A stretch of DNA of 64,000 nucleotides, from NCBI RefSeq assembly GCF_030704535.1, contig NC_081815.1, positions 6,272,501-6,336,500 of the forward strand. The letters run 5' to 3'. Both the position numbers and the translations under genes were made by a program. Below the pieces are notes generated by a model. It was given only the letters and a program-made list of their open reading frames with translations. It was not told the origin of the DNA and did no database searches. Below are positions 47,113 through 60,610 of the stretch, one piece after another. This DNA comes from Vitis vinifera. Taxonomy: Eukaryota; Streptophyta; Magnoliopsida; Vitales; Vitaceae. Each line of letters starts with the position of its first letter. Within the stretch, counting starts at the first letter, position 1.

Positions 47113-50100
47113 TCAATGATCTGAATTTTGAGGTAGCCTGAAGGAGCCTCCTGAATATAACATTTGGTAAACAGGTCTGATTCTCATGGTCAGAATTATG
47201 CTCAGGATGGAGCCCACACCACAGACACCAGCCAGAACCAGGAAGGTGAGTCTAAAACAATTTGGACCCAAGCAAGAGACACTTGAATTGAGTAGATTCA
47301 TTCCTTGCTGCTTTGCTGCCTCATTATCATACACAAACCCTGCAAGGAGACCAGAGAATAGAAAGGCACCAAGAGGATTCCCCAGCGACATGAAATTGTA
47401 AAAAATACCAAAATGCTTCAAGCCAAAAAGCTCAGAGACAGTCGGGACCATGATAGAAAATTGAACACCATAGCAGATCCCAAGTAATGCAGTTGCAGCA
47501 TAGAGGGTACCATCAAGAGCAGAAGCAAACAGCAGGTATGTAATGACCATAATTACTTGAGTGCATGTCATCCAAATTGTCCGAGGGATTGTTTTTGACC
47601 TGCAGAGAATTGAAATCCTCATGTGATCATAATTAACTCTCTATAGAATAATGGAGAAAGAACGAATAAGTGTATATTTTTGGCACATCTGTGATGCACT
47701 AAGGCTGGTTGTTTAGGGTCATCCAAGAAGAAAGTTCAAGTAAGAATTCCTGGTGATGTCCATCCGCATATATATCAAAAATTTCTTGGAGCACATGAAT
47801 TAAGTTCTTAATTCAATTTTCTAGAAGATACTGTAGAAAATTCTAAAGAAAAGCAGGTATCAAACTTACAGGCCCAAGCTACAATTTTGACAATTAAAAT
47901 TCGTTCTGACATAAACTAAAGGCGTTCTTCCTTGAGGGGCTTCCAAACATAATATTAAGATAGGCCATTCCAAATCTGAAGTTATTCTGCATGTTCCTGA
48001 CCATCCAACTTACTGTAATATTTCCTTCCTTTCCATTTTGGTTTTCATTAATTTTATTTTATGGATGATATTCCATGACTGGATTCTAAAGTTTTCTGAT
48101 TTAAACAATCTTGGATCCTAACCATCTAGGGAGGTGAGGCATACATGAAGATTAGGAATCAAAATACTTCAATTCAATTACCTGCATATTAATCAAGAAC
48201 TGGCACATACCTGAGAAAATGTTCAGAAACAGCACCTCCACCAAGACGGCCCAAGAAATTACAAAAGCTGAAGAGACATAACAACATTGTGGTGTTATGC
48301 ACACCTTGTGCAATCCCTATCTGGGCCAGGTTATTGAGAACAGTTACCCCAGAACCCACACCAGCAAAGTAGACTAAGAACAGAAGCCAGAAATCAACCT
48401 TGACTAAAGCTTCAGTGAACTTGAAGTCTTCCCCTCTTCGGGGTCTTCTCTTTTTCTTCACTGCCCCCTCTCCCTCAGCAAGGAGCATATCTATCTCTGA
48501 CACACAGTCATTCTTGTGAAAACTTCCAAGGCTTGCTGTTGACGAAGATGGTGTCAGCAATGGTTCTGTTTTGTCTGCATTTTCCTCTCCTTGAAGCATA
48601 CTTTCTGAAGACCCAACTGGTTGGTTGAGCATCCCTGATTTGCTGCGATTTGTGGGGTTCAAGGTCATCTTTATAGGAATTGCTAGTGGAGCCATGAGAA
48701 GGAGAACCATTGCAGCAAGAAAAGTATAGGAAATTGGAGCACTTAAAGAAAATATATCATTCAATATTGTAGTTGTGAGAAGATATGAGCCGAGCACAAC
48801 ACTGGCAGCCTGAGTAAAAAGAAAATGGCCATGCTGTGCAGAGTCTTCCCCAGAAGCTGGAGTACAAGGCCTGATGAAATACATCATGGTGAAACATATA
48901 AGAGGAACACCAAGGGCAAGGAACATCAAAAGCTCGGACGAGGATTTGTGAAGTGTTGTGGTGTAAATTTCAGTATATACTGCAGCACTGAGGCCCCCAT
49001 AACCTTTGAGAATGCCTGCTACTGTGCCCCGACTGAGAGGGAAGTTTCTCATGTTGGTCACAAGCACAGATGTGCTCAACCAAGCACTACTGTTGGTGGC
49101 AACACAAAGTGCAAACCATAACTGCCATGTCATAAAAAGAATGTATATATCATTTATTGAAAATTCCAGGCTACAAAACTTAAATGTATGAACTTGGATA
49201 TTCATATATTTTTGCTATAAATAAATTGGTCAAAAAGAAGTTACCATATTCTGTGTTTATTCGACTTACTGAGAAATACGAGTTTCATTTAACAGAACGA
49301 TGATTCTCCACAACATATTTAGAACGTCTATTCATGTCTCTTCAATTACTCATGAAATGGAAGCTAATATCACTTAGATGCAAGACATGCTTGACATGAA
49401 TACCCTTTTCAAGGAACAATGCCATATTTCATAATAACTTGGTGAATACCCTTTTCAGTTTATGACCAGTTTTGCTGATTGATATGTCGGTGAAGTGACT
49501 TCATTTTGTATAATTTATTGAGGAATATCCAGCTTGCTGTTATTAGCCTTGTCATAAAGGCTATTTGCAATGACTTCATCTCTTGTTTATATTGCTATAT
49601 CCATGCAACTTATCAAAGGATGATAAAATAAGATTACATTCAAGAAAAATGCTTTCAGTTTATTTCCTAGAATTAAAGACATTTTGCAACTCGTAATTAG
49701 GCATACTAAGCAAAATGTTGGTCACAGATTTAAAGAAAAAAGAGTAGTGAAGATAGTAGAAATCTCCCTTGTTTCCCTTAAGGGTATCTTGCAAAATAAC
49801 TTAACTTCCCTGAGACTTATACTAATGCTCCATCCTCATGTTGATCAACTTCATCCATCATAAAACTCAATAACCAACTCAACATAGTCATAAGAGTATA
49901 CATACGTAGCTAGCCCACACTAGAAACTTAAGTAGAGATTCTCACTGTTTGGTCAGGTAAAGCACATGATGACATAACACCAAATTAGTGTAACTTAGCT
50001 CTAATGCAACCAAATCATCAACAAGAACATGCTCATTTTTTGCTTCCATCTTCCACAAGATGCTCAGTCAACTGTACATAAGATTGATCAAATTCAATAA

Positions 50101-51590
50101 AAATTTCCAAATTTCCAAATTAACACTGTTCATCATTGTAATTGCTGGATTTTGTACTGTCACACATAGTAATCTTTTTAAAGCCTTCATATGAGATTTC
50201 ACAATGAAGAAATGTCTAGTATTCTTAGACTTGGTCCTCCAATGCAGAAGGTGTTTCCATGGATAAAGATATATCCCACTTTGGAGATCAAAAGGTATTT
50301 CATTTCTGTCCATGTTCTTGATCAACCAATTAATCCTTCAAATTTCAACCAATTCACTTGCTTAGGAAAAAAAGTAGTCAGCAACTGTAAAGTTGAATTC
50401 CAACTGCTTTTTTAGTGTGTAAGGATTAAGCCATTACTCGTATTGGACGTCCTGGACTCCAAGTGCCTGGCCTAATCAGAATCCACTTGACTGACAAAAG
50501 CACAGTGTACAATGAAGGTCCATTCAATTAATCATAATTTTGAAATCCACTTATTCAATCCAACCATCAAACTCATTAAGCACCATGCCCCAGAGTCTTC
50601 AAGAGCTAAATCATGTTTAATTGAATTAATTTAATATAACAACCCACTTACAAGCCCTGCACATAGCTTGACAACTTTGCAATCTGAAACCCAACTATTC
50701 ATTTCTCAGTAGTGAAATTATAAAAATCTCATTCATGTATTGAGCCACCTCAAGATCCTTCTGAATTGCTATTCACTCAGCAAAATGACATTGGATCATG
50801 CTGTAAAGATGCTATCGATGTCCCATTCTTATAATCAACTTCTAGTTTTTCTCAAACTTACTAATCATCTGAAGACACTTCCAATCAAACATTAATTGAA
50901 CATATAATTTATCTATATATAAAAAAAATCAATCACTAAGATCATATCAACTCCAAATTTACCAAATTATATCAATCGTGTCAGCAGTACTGAAATAGGT
51001 AGAGGAAGAACAAAAAATAACTCAGAGATAGCTCTAATTCAAAGAAGACCTCAGAACACATCAAAATGGAAAATCAAGCCAATTAATAAAATCCCATCAC
51101 AATCTAGACCAAGATTCAGAAAGCGATATGTGGGGAAAAAACCCAATAAAACTTCCAATCCTTAAAAGAATCCATCATGTAATAACCAGGCCGCCAAATG
51201 GGTATGCAAAAAATCCATTTTTAAAAAGTGAAAGTAAGGGGAAAACACAGAGAGAAGAGAGCTTACCAACCAAAAAGGTAAGGACAGAAGAGTACGGCTC
51301 AAGGCAAGCCAAAGAACACCATACCCAAGGAAGCAGGCAAAAGCACCGATCGAAAGAACAACCCAAGGAGGGAACTTGTTGCAGACAACGCCCGGTAGAA
51401 GGCCAACGTTCTCGCCGATGTCGTTGGCGACGCCGAGCATGGTGAGCTGGTGCTGGTTGAATCCCAAAACGGATTTAAGAGAATGGGAGTAGAGAGGAAA
51501 GGTGTAGGCATTGCCTGATGCAATCTGTACCCAAACTGCAGCTCCCAAACCCACCCATGGCGGTCTGCTTCCTGCTTTCAGTGTCACCAT
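47113..51590 (-). CDS. Nodulin-like / NFD4-type major facilitator transporter
   Basis: Three exons (51590-51267, 49121-48211, 47599-47113), GT-AG and in phase, giving 573 aa, the usual size of the family. The N-terminal part is the nodulin-like domain (WVGLGAAVWVQIASGNAYTF, then VANDIGENVGLLPG and LRGTVAGILKGYGG-like motif RGTVAGILKGYGGLSAAVY in exon 2). A central hydrophilic loop (NPTNRSKSG to KKKRRPRRGEDF) separates it from a C-terminal MFS half (LLFLVYFAGVGSGVTVLNNL, FCNFLGRLGGGAVSEHFLR, VPTVSELFGLKHFGIFYNFM). About 12 membrane helices are expected. The family is named after NUCLEAR FUSION DEFECTIVE 4; substrates are mostly unknown. The start ATG 51590 is chosen because homology begins at MVTLKAGSRPPWVG; upstream codons (to 51665) would add a basic tail not typical of the family. 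Intron 1 is about 2.1 kb and intron 2 about 0.6 kb. Confidence 0.92.
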
Positions 51591-51756
51591 CACTTTCACA
51601 CCACAAGAGCTTCCGCTCTTCCTCTTCCTCTTCCCCTTCCTCTTTTGGAGTTCGCTTGGACACACGGGGACAGAGGGAGGAGGGTCTTTGTCTGAGAGAA
51701 GCCTCTCTCACACCGTCACAAGTTCTCTAACTTTAGACTTTTCTTCAAAGCCTTTA

Positions 51757-51766
51757 TAAGGCTTTG
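51757..51766 (-). promoter_or_regulatory. Candidate TATA box for the NFD4-like transporter
   Basis: On the minus strand this reads as a TTATAAAGG-type motif about 170 bp upstream of the ATG, which would leave a 5' UTR of roughly 135 nt. Sequence and spacing are reasonable, but there is no transcript evidence. Confidence 0.5.
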
Positions 51767-51899
51767 CGTTTTCCCAAAAATATCATCCCTTCAAATTTTA
51801 AAAAACGTTTTGTTTTTCGTGTTGCACAAACAAAAATTAATACATAAATATTTCAATTTAATAATCTACACTCTCTATCTTCTCCCTGTCATCATCTCC

Positions 51900-54800
51900 C
51901 TCCATCATTTAAATATGAACATGAGACCGCCTCTTCATGAGTCTTCTGCAAGCAATGGAAATGGACTAAGGAGTTTAAAATTTGAAGAAATGGATAGAAA
52001 TGGAAGGCTTAACATTGGAAGCAAATGGCTTGGATGAGGAGGGCAGGTGGAGCGTTAGATGGTGGGTGTTTTCCTCAAATTAGAAGTAGGCTCTTGTTTT
52101 TATTAGGCCCGCTATGGACATATATGATAACCCTATCCCATCATACTTATCCCCAACATTTCAATTTACTATCACCCTTTTTATTTTTATTTTTAAATTT
52201 TTTTTTCATGTTTATTTCTGAAATTTTATTCAAATTCTTGCTAACAAAGTGTTAGCATGAGACGCTTTTATTAATGAGTTCCTAAGAAAGTTCCGAAATT
52301 GAAATTTTATATAGGGTTAATTTCGTTGACACCCTCTCAAGTTTAATATAAATATGCTAAATCCTAATAGGTTTTAAATTTCATCTAATAGTATCCATAT
52401 AAATGTATTTCATATATAAAATTTAATTTTTAAGGAATATAATTTAATTTATAGGGAATTGTTAAATACTTATATCTAAAATATTTTTACTTAAAATCTT
52501 TTTAAGAAATAAGGGTATGTTTGATAATGTGATTTAATATATATATATATATTAAATGAAAAACTGTTTTTAAAAATTTAAAAATTCCTAATATTATTTA
52601 ACCGTTGTTCTTTAAAAACAATTTTTAAAAATAAAATGAATTAAATAACAATTTTTAGAAAACAAAGAGGTGTTTTTATTGGTTTTTAAAAACAAAATAA
52701 AAAGATCTGTTTGATCATATTTTTTGAAACTTATTTTTAAAAATTAGTTTTAAGTTAAAAAACAAAAAAGAGTTTTTAAAAACAAATTTCAGAAAATAGG
52801 ATTAAACGGGTACTAAATTTGATAAACAAAATAAATTTATAAGGATGTTAATTTATGAAATCTTAAACCTAAGATGGTTTATTGAATTTACAATAAACCT
52901 TAATGGGTCTCAATGAAATTAACCTTTTAATAAAAGGATTTTTAATTTTAATATTTATATAATTATAAAAGTTATTAGATATAATAAAAGGATGAACTTT
53001 ATATTATTAGCCTACCAAACGAAACCTATGTTATTAGTCATATCATTATATTCCTTTATATATCTCTTTTTCCTTATTTTTGTTTCATAATTACGTTAAA
53101 AATGACCTCATTTGAATTATTTTCACATGCATCATCAATTTCAACAAAATTCCAATATTTTTAAATAACGACAAAGCTCTCGTTGATCCGAGGTATAAAA
53201 GTGTGGGCCACAGCCGAAGCCCATTATGTAGTTTTTTAGTGCCCCAACGGTAGAAGCATCTCAGGCCATGGTTTCTTTATTGGTTGTCTTGGCCCACAAA
53301 ATCAAGGACCCAAACAAAACTTTATTAATTTTCGTTCATTTCACGCATTCTTCTTAGCTGATTTTTGGGCTTGAAAGTGGAAAAAATTGACTAGGTCTTA
53401 AAGAGTTGCTTCCTCAATCAAACTAGAATATGGAAAGCAACGTAGGCATGTCTAGTGGTGGGCCATTGATTGGGCCCATGCCACACTCACCTCTTGTCTA
53501 CTTTTTATTTTGGATCTTGGTCGTATTTATTTTTACCTTAGTCAATGATCTAGATTTTTTCGTGTACTCTCACAATGGAGATTAGAAGTTTGTTAGAAAC
53601 CGATCCAACGTTTCGCAACTTCAAACAAAATCGTAAAACATGATACCAAATACATTCTCTATTGATACTATGAGTTACCCTATTCACATCTCAATGGATG
53701 GATGTAAACATGACAAACTCAACTTTCAAAATAGAAATCTTTCAACTCTCTTCTACAATTAACCTCTCTATACCCTAAGGATTCAACCCATTCGTCCAAT
53801 TCAGCCCACTTCCAGAAACTTCACCATTCAACTCAACTATGCCTACTTTTGGGCCACTTGAGAGGCAAAAAAGATAGAATTAGTGTAATTTAGTTTGGCA
53901 TATGCTCTTGACCCAGGCCCACCATGGGCAGGCATCCCTGAAGTAAGAAGATGGCATAAACCCTTGAGAGTATATAATTTATAAAGGCAAAAGCAAGTTC
54001 AACTTTAAGATTGCTTGCTAATGCACCCAATGTTTAAATTGGATTTAATTTCAGATGTCTCTGGAAAAGAAAAAGGGCAAGAAAAGAAAACCCTTTAAGG
54101 TCTGTTCGTTATTATTTTGGAATTGTTAAAGAGGGTGAAAAAGAAAAACAGCTGGGCGCGACCTTATCATATAATGCAAGTAAGCCCATGTCTGAAGTTG
54201 AGAGGGCTTTGGCCCACTGGATTGGGCCACTAAAGTGGATCTTCCCAAATCGTCATCGTCATTTGTGTCTCATCTCTCTGTCGTCTTGAGTGACATAAAA
54301 TTAGAATTATGATGCTTGCTTTGCTCCTAAGTCCTAACTCAAGTAGCTTTTTCTTCCCTTCCACACCAGTAATAAAAATAAAAAGGCTATTTTCAGTAAA
54401 CTGGGTGTGAGATATTTTGCCAAAGATATTTTAAGAGGTTTTGGAATTTAAAACCTTTTGTATATTAATTAGCACCCTCATTTTTTCTTAATTGGCGCTT
54501 TTAACTCCTCATCTATTGTTACGAAATAACGAGCATATGCGATAAAAAACAAAACATATCACATAAATTTACATGAAAAAACCCTAAATGAAAAAAATCA
54601 CAAACAAAGAAGAAGAAAATCCATTATATCTAAAATGAAAATCTACTTAATCAAAAATTGGTACAAGATGAGAGAGATGCGAGTGACTACTATATAGATA
54701 TAAATATCATAACCCTAAATCCTATTATATATAGTCCATATGGTAGGGCAAGCCTCCACACCTCATAATTTTAACTTCACCATATACCACAGGTTTTTTG

Positions 54801-57800
54801 GATCAAACGAAATAAAATTCAGGTTAGTAAACCCTAACACCTTTCATGTTTGTTTCTTCCTAAAAAAACAAATCTTTTATCTTATCTTGTCCAAGAATTA
54901 ACTTGAAGATAAAATAGTGAATTTGTTTTAATTAGGTGGATGTGCATTAAAGTTTGTGAATAATATCTATTCAAGAAGGAGCGGGTTGGTCTGACCTCAT
55001 AAGGGATATTTGTTTTATTAAGTCATGTAATCTTGTAAGAGATAATGTATTAGAGAAATGATTGTGATGTCTTACATTAACTAGAAGAAGAATTTTTGTG
55101 TACTATAAATGTAATAAATTTTTCTTAATCTTGTAAACATGTATTAAAAATACATTTTATAGTGATTTTATGAAGTGTTTTTAGTTTTTCTAATATTTAA
55201 AAAATTAAAAAATTTCAAGTGTTGGAAAAATTAAAAACACTTTTTAAAATCAGTACCAAATGTATTATAAAGTTGTAAGAATCCACTAAGCTTATAACAC
55301 GTAATATTTACTTAAAGAGGAAATAGGTCGTCACAATTATAATCTATATAAGGATCAAGGATAGGATAATATCTAAAACTCACTATGACAGATGGAAGGA
55401 GTTTCTAGCAATCAAGTTTTGGATAATAAATTTAGGTTTATGTTGAAGTATAGAGTTGTTGGAAGAGACTTGTGTTGAGGTCCACGCTGAAGTTGATATC
55501 CAGAATATCCCACCTTGCTATCAAATATTGTTACTGATGGCTACGGTTTTTTCTGCCGACTCTTCGAAGGAGCATGGGCTTTTCTTAAATTAGGCCCATG
55601 ACCCCTCAAAAACAAGGGTTAGGCTGCTCTCAAATCAGGCCCACCAACAAAGTCTTAACAAAATCACCTTAAATAATAAACAATTTCTTAACCGTTGGAT
55701 TGATATTTGATCACCGTAGAAAATAATTAGGCCAAGTCACACCAAATACTACCAAATCATTTCTTAAATATACTTAATTACTTTCAGTGCCATGGTACCA
55801 CACTGTTGGCTGGGCTTATCCTGACCCATCTACTCCGCCCTAAAATTAATTAATTAAAAATAAATTAATAACACACACTCATGCCCACGATTAACTTAAA
55901 TTTTTTTTAAAAAAAAATGAAAAATAATAAAATATTTAGTCCTTTCCCCATAGTATAGGATGAACTCAAATTCCAATATTTTATGGAATATAGCTAAAAT
56001 CCAAAACCATCCACGCAGACCTCAAGCTAACCACGTAGATCACACTTGGGCTATAGCCTATACCTAGAGTTCCAATATGTACAATTACTAAAAAGAACCA
56101 GAGAAGAAACCTGGGTGAATTATTACCCAAGATCCTATTCTCCCACGTAATCTGACACTACTAATTTTTCAACTTTTTTGCTGTCAGCAAGTCTGGGATT
56201 GTAGCTAGCAGCCAAAAGTTCCACATAGTTGCCACATTTTAGTTGGAAAATTATTGAGATCCGGGGATAAGTTTGGCCTACAATTCTACAATCTTCCAGA
56301 GAAAGATAACAAGTCATTTAGATAAAGATTAAAACAAGAGCCAAATAAGGTGAAGTGTTGGTGCATTTGCCAACCCAATGAGGTCACAGGTATACAGAAG
56401 TGGAATGATATAAAAACAAAGTTGTAACTTTATCCTTATCCTTTTGAAAAAGGAAACGAAAGGAGTATCGTTAATGGCCTCATCAGCATCCGCCAGGTAC
56501 ACGAACATGGCTGCCTTGTCCCATCAACATCTTCTCTTCAAAACAGGATGTAGTAGAACACAGACTCCCCGGAATGTCAACTACCAAGGCCCACCGTATA
56601 TACAGCTCAATTAATCTGCTAATTGTTTGAAGCGGTAAGTCAAAGTGAAGAGCAGGTTGGCATGAAAAAGGGTATTAATCTTCTCGAAAATGTTATTGGA
56701 TAAAAAAAAATGATATTAGGATGAAACTTAAAAACATACACGCGGTATCATCTTATCAGCAATATATTTTCATTTGATATGATAAAAGTAGTACACTCTC
56801 GTTTGATCTTTTCAACTCTAAAACTTGCATAGGTCTTGGTGGGTCCATTGGAGGTCATCGACCTCCCCAACCATGCAAGTTTGGTTCGATCCTAGGGCTC
56901 CCAATTGATGGGGAACATGCTCACAAGATGGAGAGGTTTGATGGGCTCGTTGGGGGACCTTACTCTCTCTGACACATAAAGTGGACATCCCAGCCAGCCG
57001 ACTGCTAGTAATACAACCAGATATAATACAACTGAAAGTGTGTCAGAGGGTGACTGGGAATAAGTCATTGATGTGGCTCAAGGTTGAGTCAGCTAACCAA
57101 TATGGACTGGACCCCCTCGTGTAAAAAGTTGGTCAGCTTGGTGTGACACCTCCTTCACAGCTCCATGTGGGCTGCTCCTTCATTCCATCTTCTCCCACCC
57201 CTTTAGTTTCGTGACCCATGTGGATCCCACTAACACCCCATTAGACCATCCATCTTAATACATGCATTTAACTACTTATTCTCCCTTGCCAAATATTTAT
57301 TCAATCAATTGAGTTGGTGCCATGTTTTTATGGAAAAAAAAAAAGAAAAAAAAAACTTTCGTATAAAATATAGTTGTATTGTGATGTATCCTCTCATAGC
57401 ATACTCACATGCCATGTTTATTTTGGTGATGCTTTTTATCATTGATATTAAAATTAAACATATTTATATATCATGGCTTTTTTAAAAACGCTCTTTACTT
57501 CCACCTACATTTGATTCTCCAAATCTTCATTTCTAATCATTTTCCTTGTATCTTTGCACACATTATAACCGAAGAACTTAATAAATTCAGATTAAATTGG
57601 TATCTAAAAAAAATAAAAGGATATTGGTAGAGGGTGTAAATTGTGGAGGAAGGTGAAAGGGGGGCCACATTCAGGTGGCATATCAAAAACACCCATCTTT
57701 TTCAAAACCTTATCTTGGAGGGTCAGGGTCATGGCAATGCTGCAAAGGCTAAGGTGGAGATGGAGACAATTCCGTAGGCCTTTTGGTCTTTGCAGTTTCT

Positions 57801-58276
57801 CTTACGGAATATCTAATCTCCCTTTCATGTATAGCCCTTATAATATCTTCCTGCTTCCTCTTCTTCTACCATGTATGTCGACTAATACAAGATAATTTAT
57901 TTAATTAACGAGTTACCAATCATGAAGAATAAGTCAACAGAAGAGTCAGGATGATGGAGGATCTGAAGATAGGCATACTGTGGTAATGACTTACTCTCTT
58001 AAAGACTTCAAATGCAAATAATGGACGCCTGCCTAACGTCTACTAGTTGTTAGAAAAGGCCAAACCGCCTTTCTATCTATGCTTGGCCCCAGCTGGCTCT
58101 ACGCCCCCGGTTTCGCACCTGCTTTCATCGACTCATCGCTATTCACTAATTGTCCAAACCATTATTGGATAACTACAAATTTTTACTTACTTCTCACTCT
58201 TGGAAATTTCCTAGTTTGGTTTGGAGTGTGCATAAAAGATGAAGACAAAAGGACATTTACAACTTAGGACTCTTCT
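51900..58276. other. Long intergenic region without supported genes
   Basis: AT-rich DNA, including GTTTTTAAAAAC-type repeats (52500-52800) and a (TA)n run at 52541-52552. I see no coding frame with a known domain, no tRNA and no rRNA. A GGTTCGATCC word at 56882 looks like a Pol III B box but has no tRNA fold around it. Confidence 0.55.
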
Positions 58277-58846
58277 ATAACAATCCACTTCCAACCGTGT
58301 AGATATTGTCGATTTTGAACTTGTCTTTGAACCCAAATGGACCCTCACGACTTTAAAACGCGTCTATAAGATTTGTATCCACGGGATTATGAGATCAAAC
58401 AAATACACTTACGAGACCAAACAAACCCCACACCCGAGGTTAGGGATCGACTCTAATGATCTACTCACAACCATATAGATATTGTCCACTTTGGACCCAA
58501 ATGAGCTCTTACTGCTTTAAAACGCGTCTACAAGGTTACGAGGAGTCTATTCTTATATAGCGCCAAGAACTTTCCTCCTTATTCAATGTAGGATGTCACA
58601 AATACCCCTCATATAGACATAACGTCCTCATTGTGTCCCACGAGATTGTGGGGTTAAACAAACATCACAGAGGTCAGGGATCGACTCTGATACCATTTGT
58701 AATAACCCTTTTCTAATCATATAAATATTATCCGTTTTGAACTCAAATGAACCTTCACGACTTTATAACGCATCTACAAGGTTACGAGAAGTCCATACTT
58801 ATATAGTGTCAGAGACTTACCTCTATATTCAACGTGGGATGTCACA
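58277..58846 (-). mobile_element. TRIM retroelement with three LTR-like copies
   Basis: On the minus strand, LTR-like units start TGTGACATCCCACGTTGAAT (58846) and TGTGACATCCTACATTGAAT (about 58604), each with TATATAAG, ACGCGTTTTAAAG-type and GGACAATATC-type boxes. A third copy with the same boxes but lacking its start ends near 58277. After the first unit, AATGGTATCAGAGTCGATCC contains the TGGTATCAGAG primer-binding site complementary to initiator tRNA-Met. CTTCT occurs on both sides (58272-58276 and 58847-58851), a 5-bp target-site duplication. No protein is encoded. The primer site, tiny size and TG start fit a terminal-repeat retrotransposon in miniature. Confidence 0.82.
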
Positions 58847-59894
58847 CTTCTCTACCCCCAAGCACAAAATACAAAAGCACCTCCTAGTGCATTGATGAGG
58901 GGCCTTTATGTTTTCTTTTTGAAATTCATTTGACTTAAAAATCCATTTATTTTTTGAGTGATACCAACTAAATTAATGAATCTTAATTTTGAGTTTGATT
59001 TCTTCTAAACATTCGTTGATGTTGTGGCACTAAAAAATCCATTGAATTAAAGCTCTGTTGTTGGTTTTTTTTTTCTTCTTAAGATGTGTTTTAATATTTT
59101 TACTGTTTATATTTAAGGAATTTGTATTTTCTTTCATGTCTATCATAAGTCCTGTCCTTGTCCATGGTCCTTCTTAGGGTCTTGTAGTATATGGCTAAGC
59201 TAAAATTCCTTCAGAAAATAATTTCTCCACCGCCAAAACAGCTCCTCAAGAAACATATCTACAAGAACGGAAAATTTAAATAAATGTCAAATTAGGGGAA
59301 AAAAATTAAACAAAAATAAATACTTCACCTGGAAGAAACGAATAGGAATACGGGTGACGGACAAATGGGGACGAATGGAAAGATTCATACGCCGCACACA
59401 TACGACGCATGTCCCGACCAACGCAGATAACGGGAAGCGTCAAACCAAACGGCGAATTTAACGGAGTGGGGAAGACACTGAGAAACGAAAACGACGACGC
59501 GTTGAATGGTGTATGAACGATGATGCCAAACCATAATGAATTGAGTCTGTGATTGATCTCCAATTCAGTGGATTTTAGTTTCAGTTGGAATTTTTAATCT
59601 TAATTGTGGTTTTCTTTGGGTGAACTGCTGAATTTAATGTCCAAAAAGCTCCTTCAATTGGCACCAATGGCTTAACTGATATATATACACAAAGTATCGG
59701 TTCTTAGGGTTTCGGTCACCGGAGTACAAAAAACAGGTCCGTTCCGAAGAGCACCGATCAGGTTGTACGCGAACTCGCCGGAATCTGGCCACAATCGGCC
59801 GGGATCTGACGCCTCCATCGCCGGAAAACTCTGATTATAGCGAAAACAATATAGGGTTTGAAAAGTTTATTGTCGAACATACCCCTGGACTATA
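58847..59894. other. Intergenic, 3' side of the serine-rich gene
   Basis: No gene supported. The part nearest 59894 is GC-richer and probably includes the 3' UTR of the serine-rich protein gene. Confidence 0.5.
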
Positions 59895-60500
59895 TCACAA
59901 ATCCTCGGCTTTCGACATGTTGGAGAGTCGGCTGGGCCTTGGCTGGAAACCCGATCGCCGGCGTTGCTGGTGAGACGATGGTCGGATCAGAGCAGCCAAA
60001 GCCCTCTTCACCAAGTCTCCCTCGACGGTCCCGATTCTGACCAGCGAATTCGTCATCGCTGATCTCCGAGCGTTGAGCCGGTTGGAGGAGTAGGGAGCGG
60101 AGTGATTGTTGAAACCTTTGTGGAGACTGCATCGGAAGGAGCCAGGATGTGTTGTAGGCGAGCACATACAACTACGCTTCGGAGTCGAGGGCGCCGACAA
60201 AGGATTGGTGTGCTTCTTCACGACCTGAGTGCGGGGAGTGGCGGAGATGGATCGACTGGGAGATATGGGACGGTCTAGGGAGAATCGTACGGAAGGTGAT
60301 GAGGGAGCAGATCCATAGAGGTTGACCTTGGTGCGGGACGCCGATCTTTGAAAGAAACCGGTGGTTCGGGAAGAGAAACCGGAGCTTGAGGAAGCGAAGG
60401 CAGAGGAAGATGAGGAGGGAATGGGCGAAGAGTTGAATTTTCCAGAACGAGAGAATGACCCTAGTACTGGTCCGCTCGATCTTCTAGAGGAAGCCGCCAT
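59895..60500 (-). CDS. Plant serine-rich protein (CMCSPTTHPGSFRC motif family)
   Basis: Intronless ORF of 201 aa with a clear ATG (60500-60498). The N-terminal third is very Ser-rich (SSPIPSSSSSAFASSSSGFS). Next comes a Ser/Pro/Arg region (RFSLDRPISPSRSISATPRT), then the hallmark CMCSPTTHPGSFRCSLHK at about residues 110-127, and a basic Arg-rich tail ending in SRLSNMSKAEDL. Plant serine-rich protein-related genes share the Cys-rich CMCSPTxHPGSFRC signature; their molecular function is unknown to me. The sequence is GC-richer than its surroundings, as expected for a coding island in AT-rich DNA. It is flanked upstream by a TATA box on the same strand. Confidence 0.88.
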   Translation of the reverse strand: MAASSRRSSGPVLGSFSRSGKFNSSPIPSSSSSAFASSSSGFSSRTTGFFQRSASRTKVNLYGSAPSSPSVRFSLDRPISPSRSISATPRTQVVKKHTNPLSAPSTPKRSCMCSPTTHPGSFRCSLHKGFNNHSAPYSSNRLNARRSAMTNSLVRIGTVEGDLVKRALAALIRPSSHQQRRRSGFQPRPSRLSNMSKAEDL

Positions 60501-60602
60501 TTTTTTTTTTGGTTGCAGTAGAGAGAAAGAAGGGGAAACCTTTATTTTCAGATACCGCGTTCGGCTATCTAGTTTGGCAAACCCAGCTTAACACGAGCCC
60601 TG

Positions 60603-60610
60603 TATTTATA
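60603..60610 (-). promoter_or_regulatory. TATA box of the serine-rich protein gene
   Basis: The minus strand reads CCTATAAATAC, a near-perfect plant TATA box, about 105 bp upstream of the ATG at 60500. Transcription would start about 30 bp downstream, giving a 5' UTR of roughly 70 nt. Confidence 0.75.

Noticed and set aside
56840-56910. B-box-like GGTTCGATCC suggesting a tRNA or SINE
   Set aside because: No cloverleaf can be drawn: the acceptor arm and A box are missing at the right distance, and no A-tail follows.
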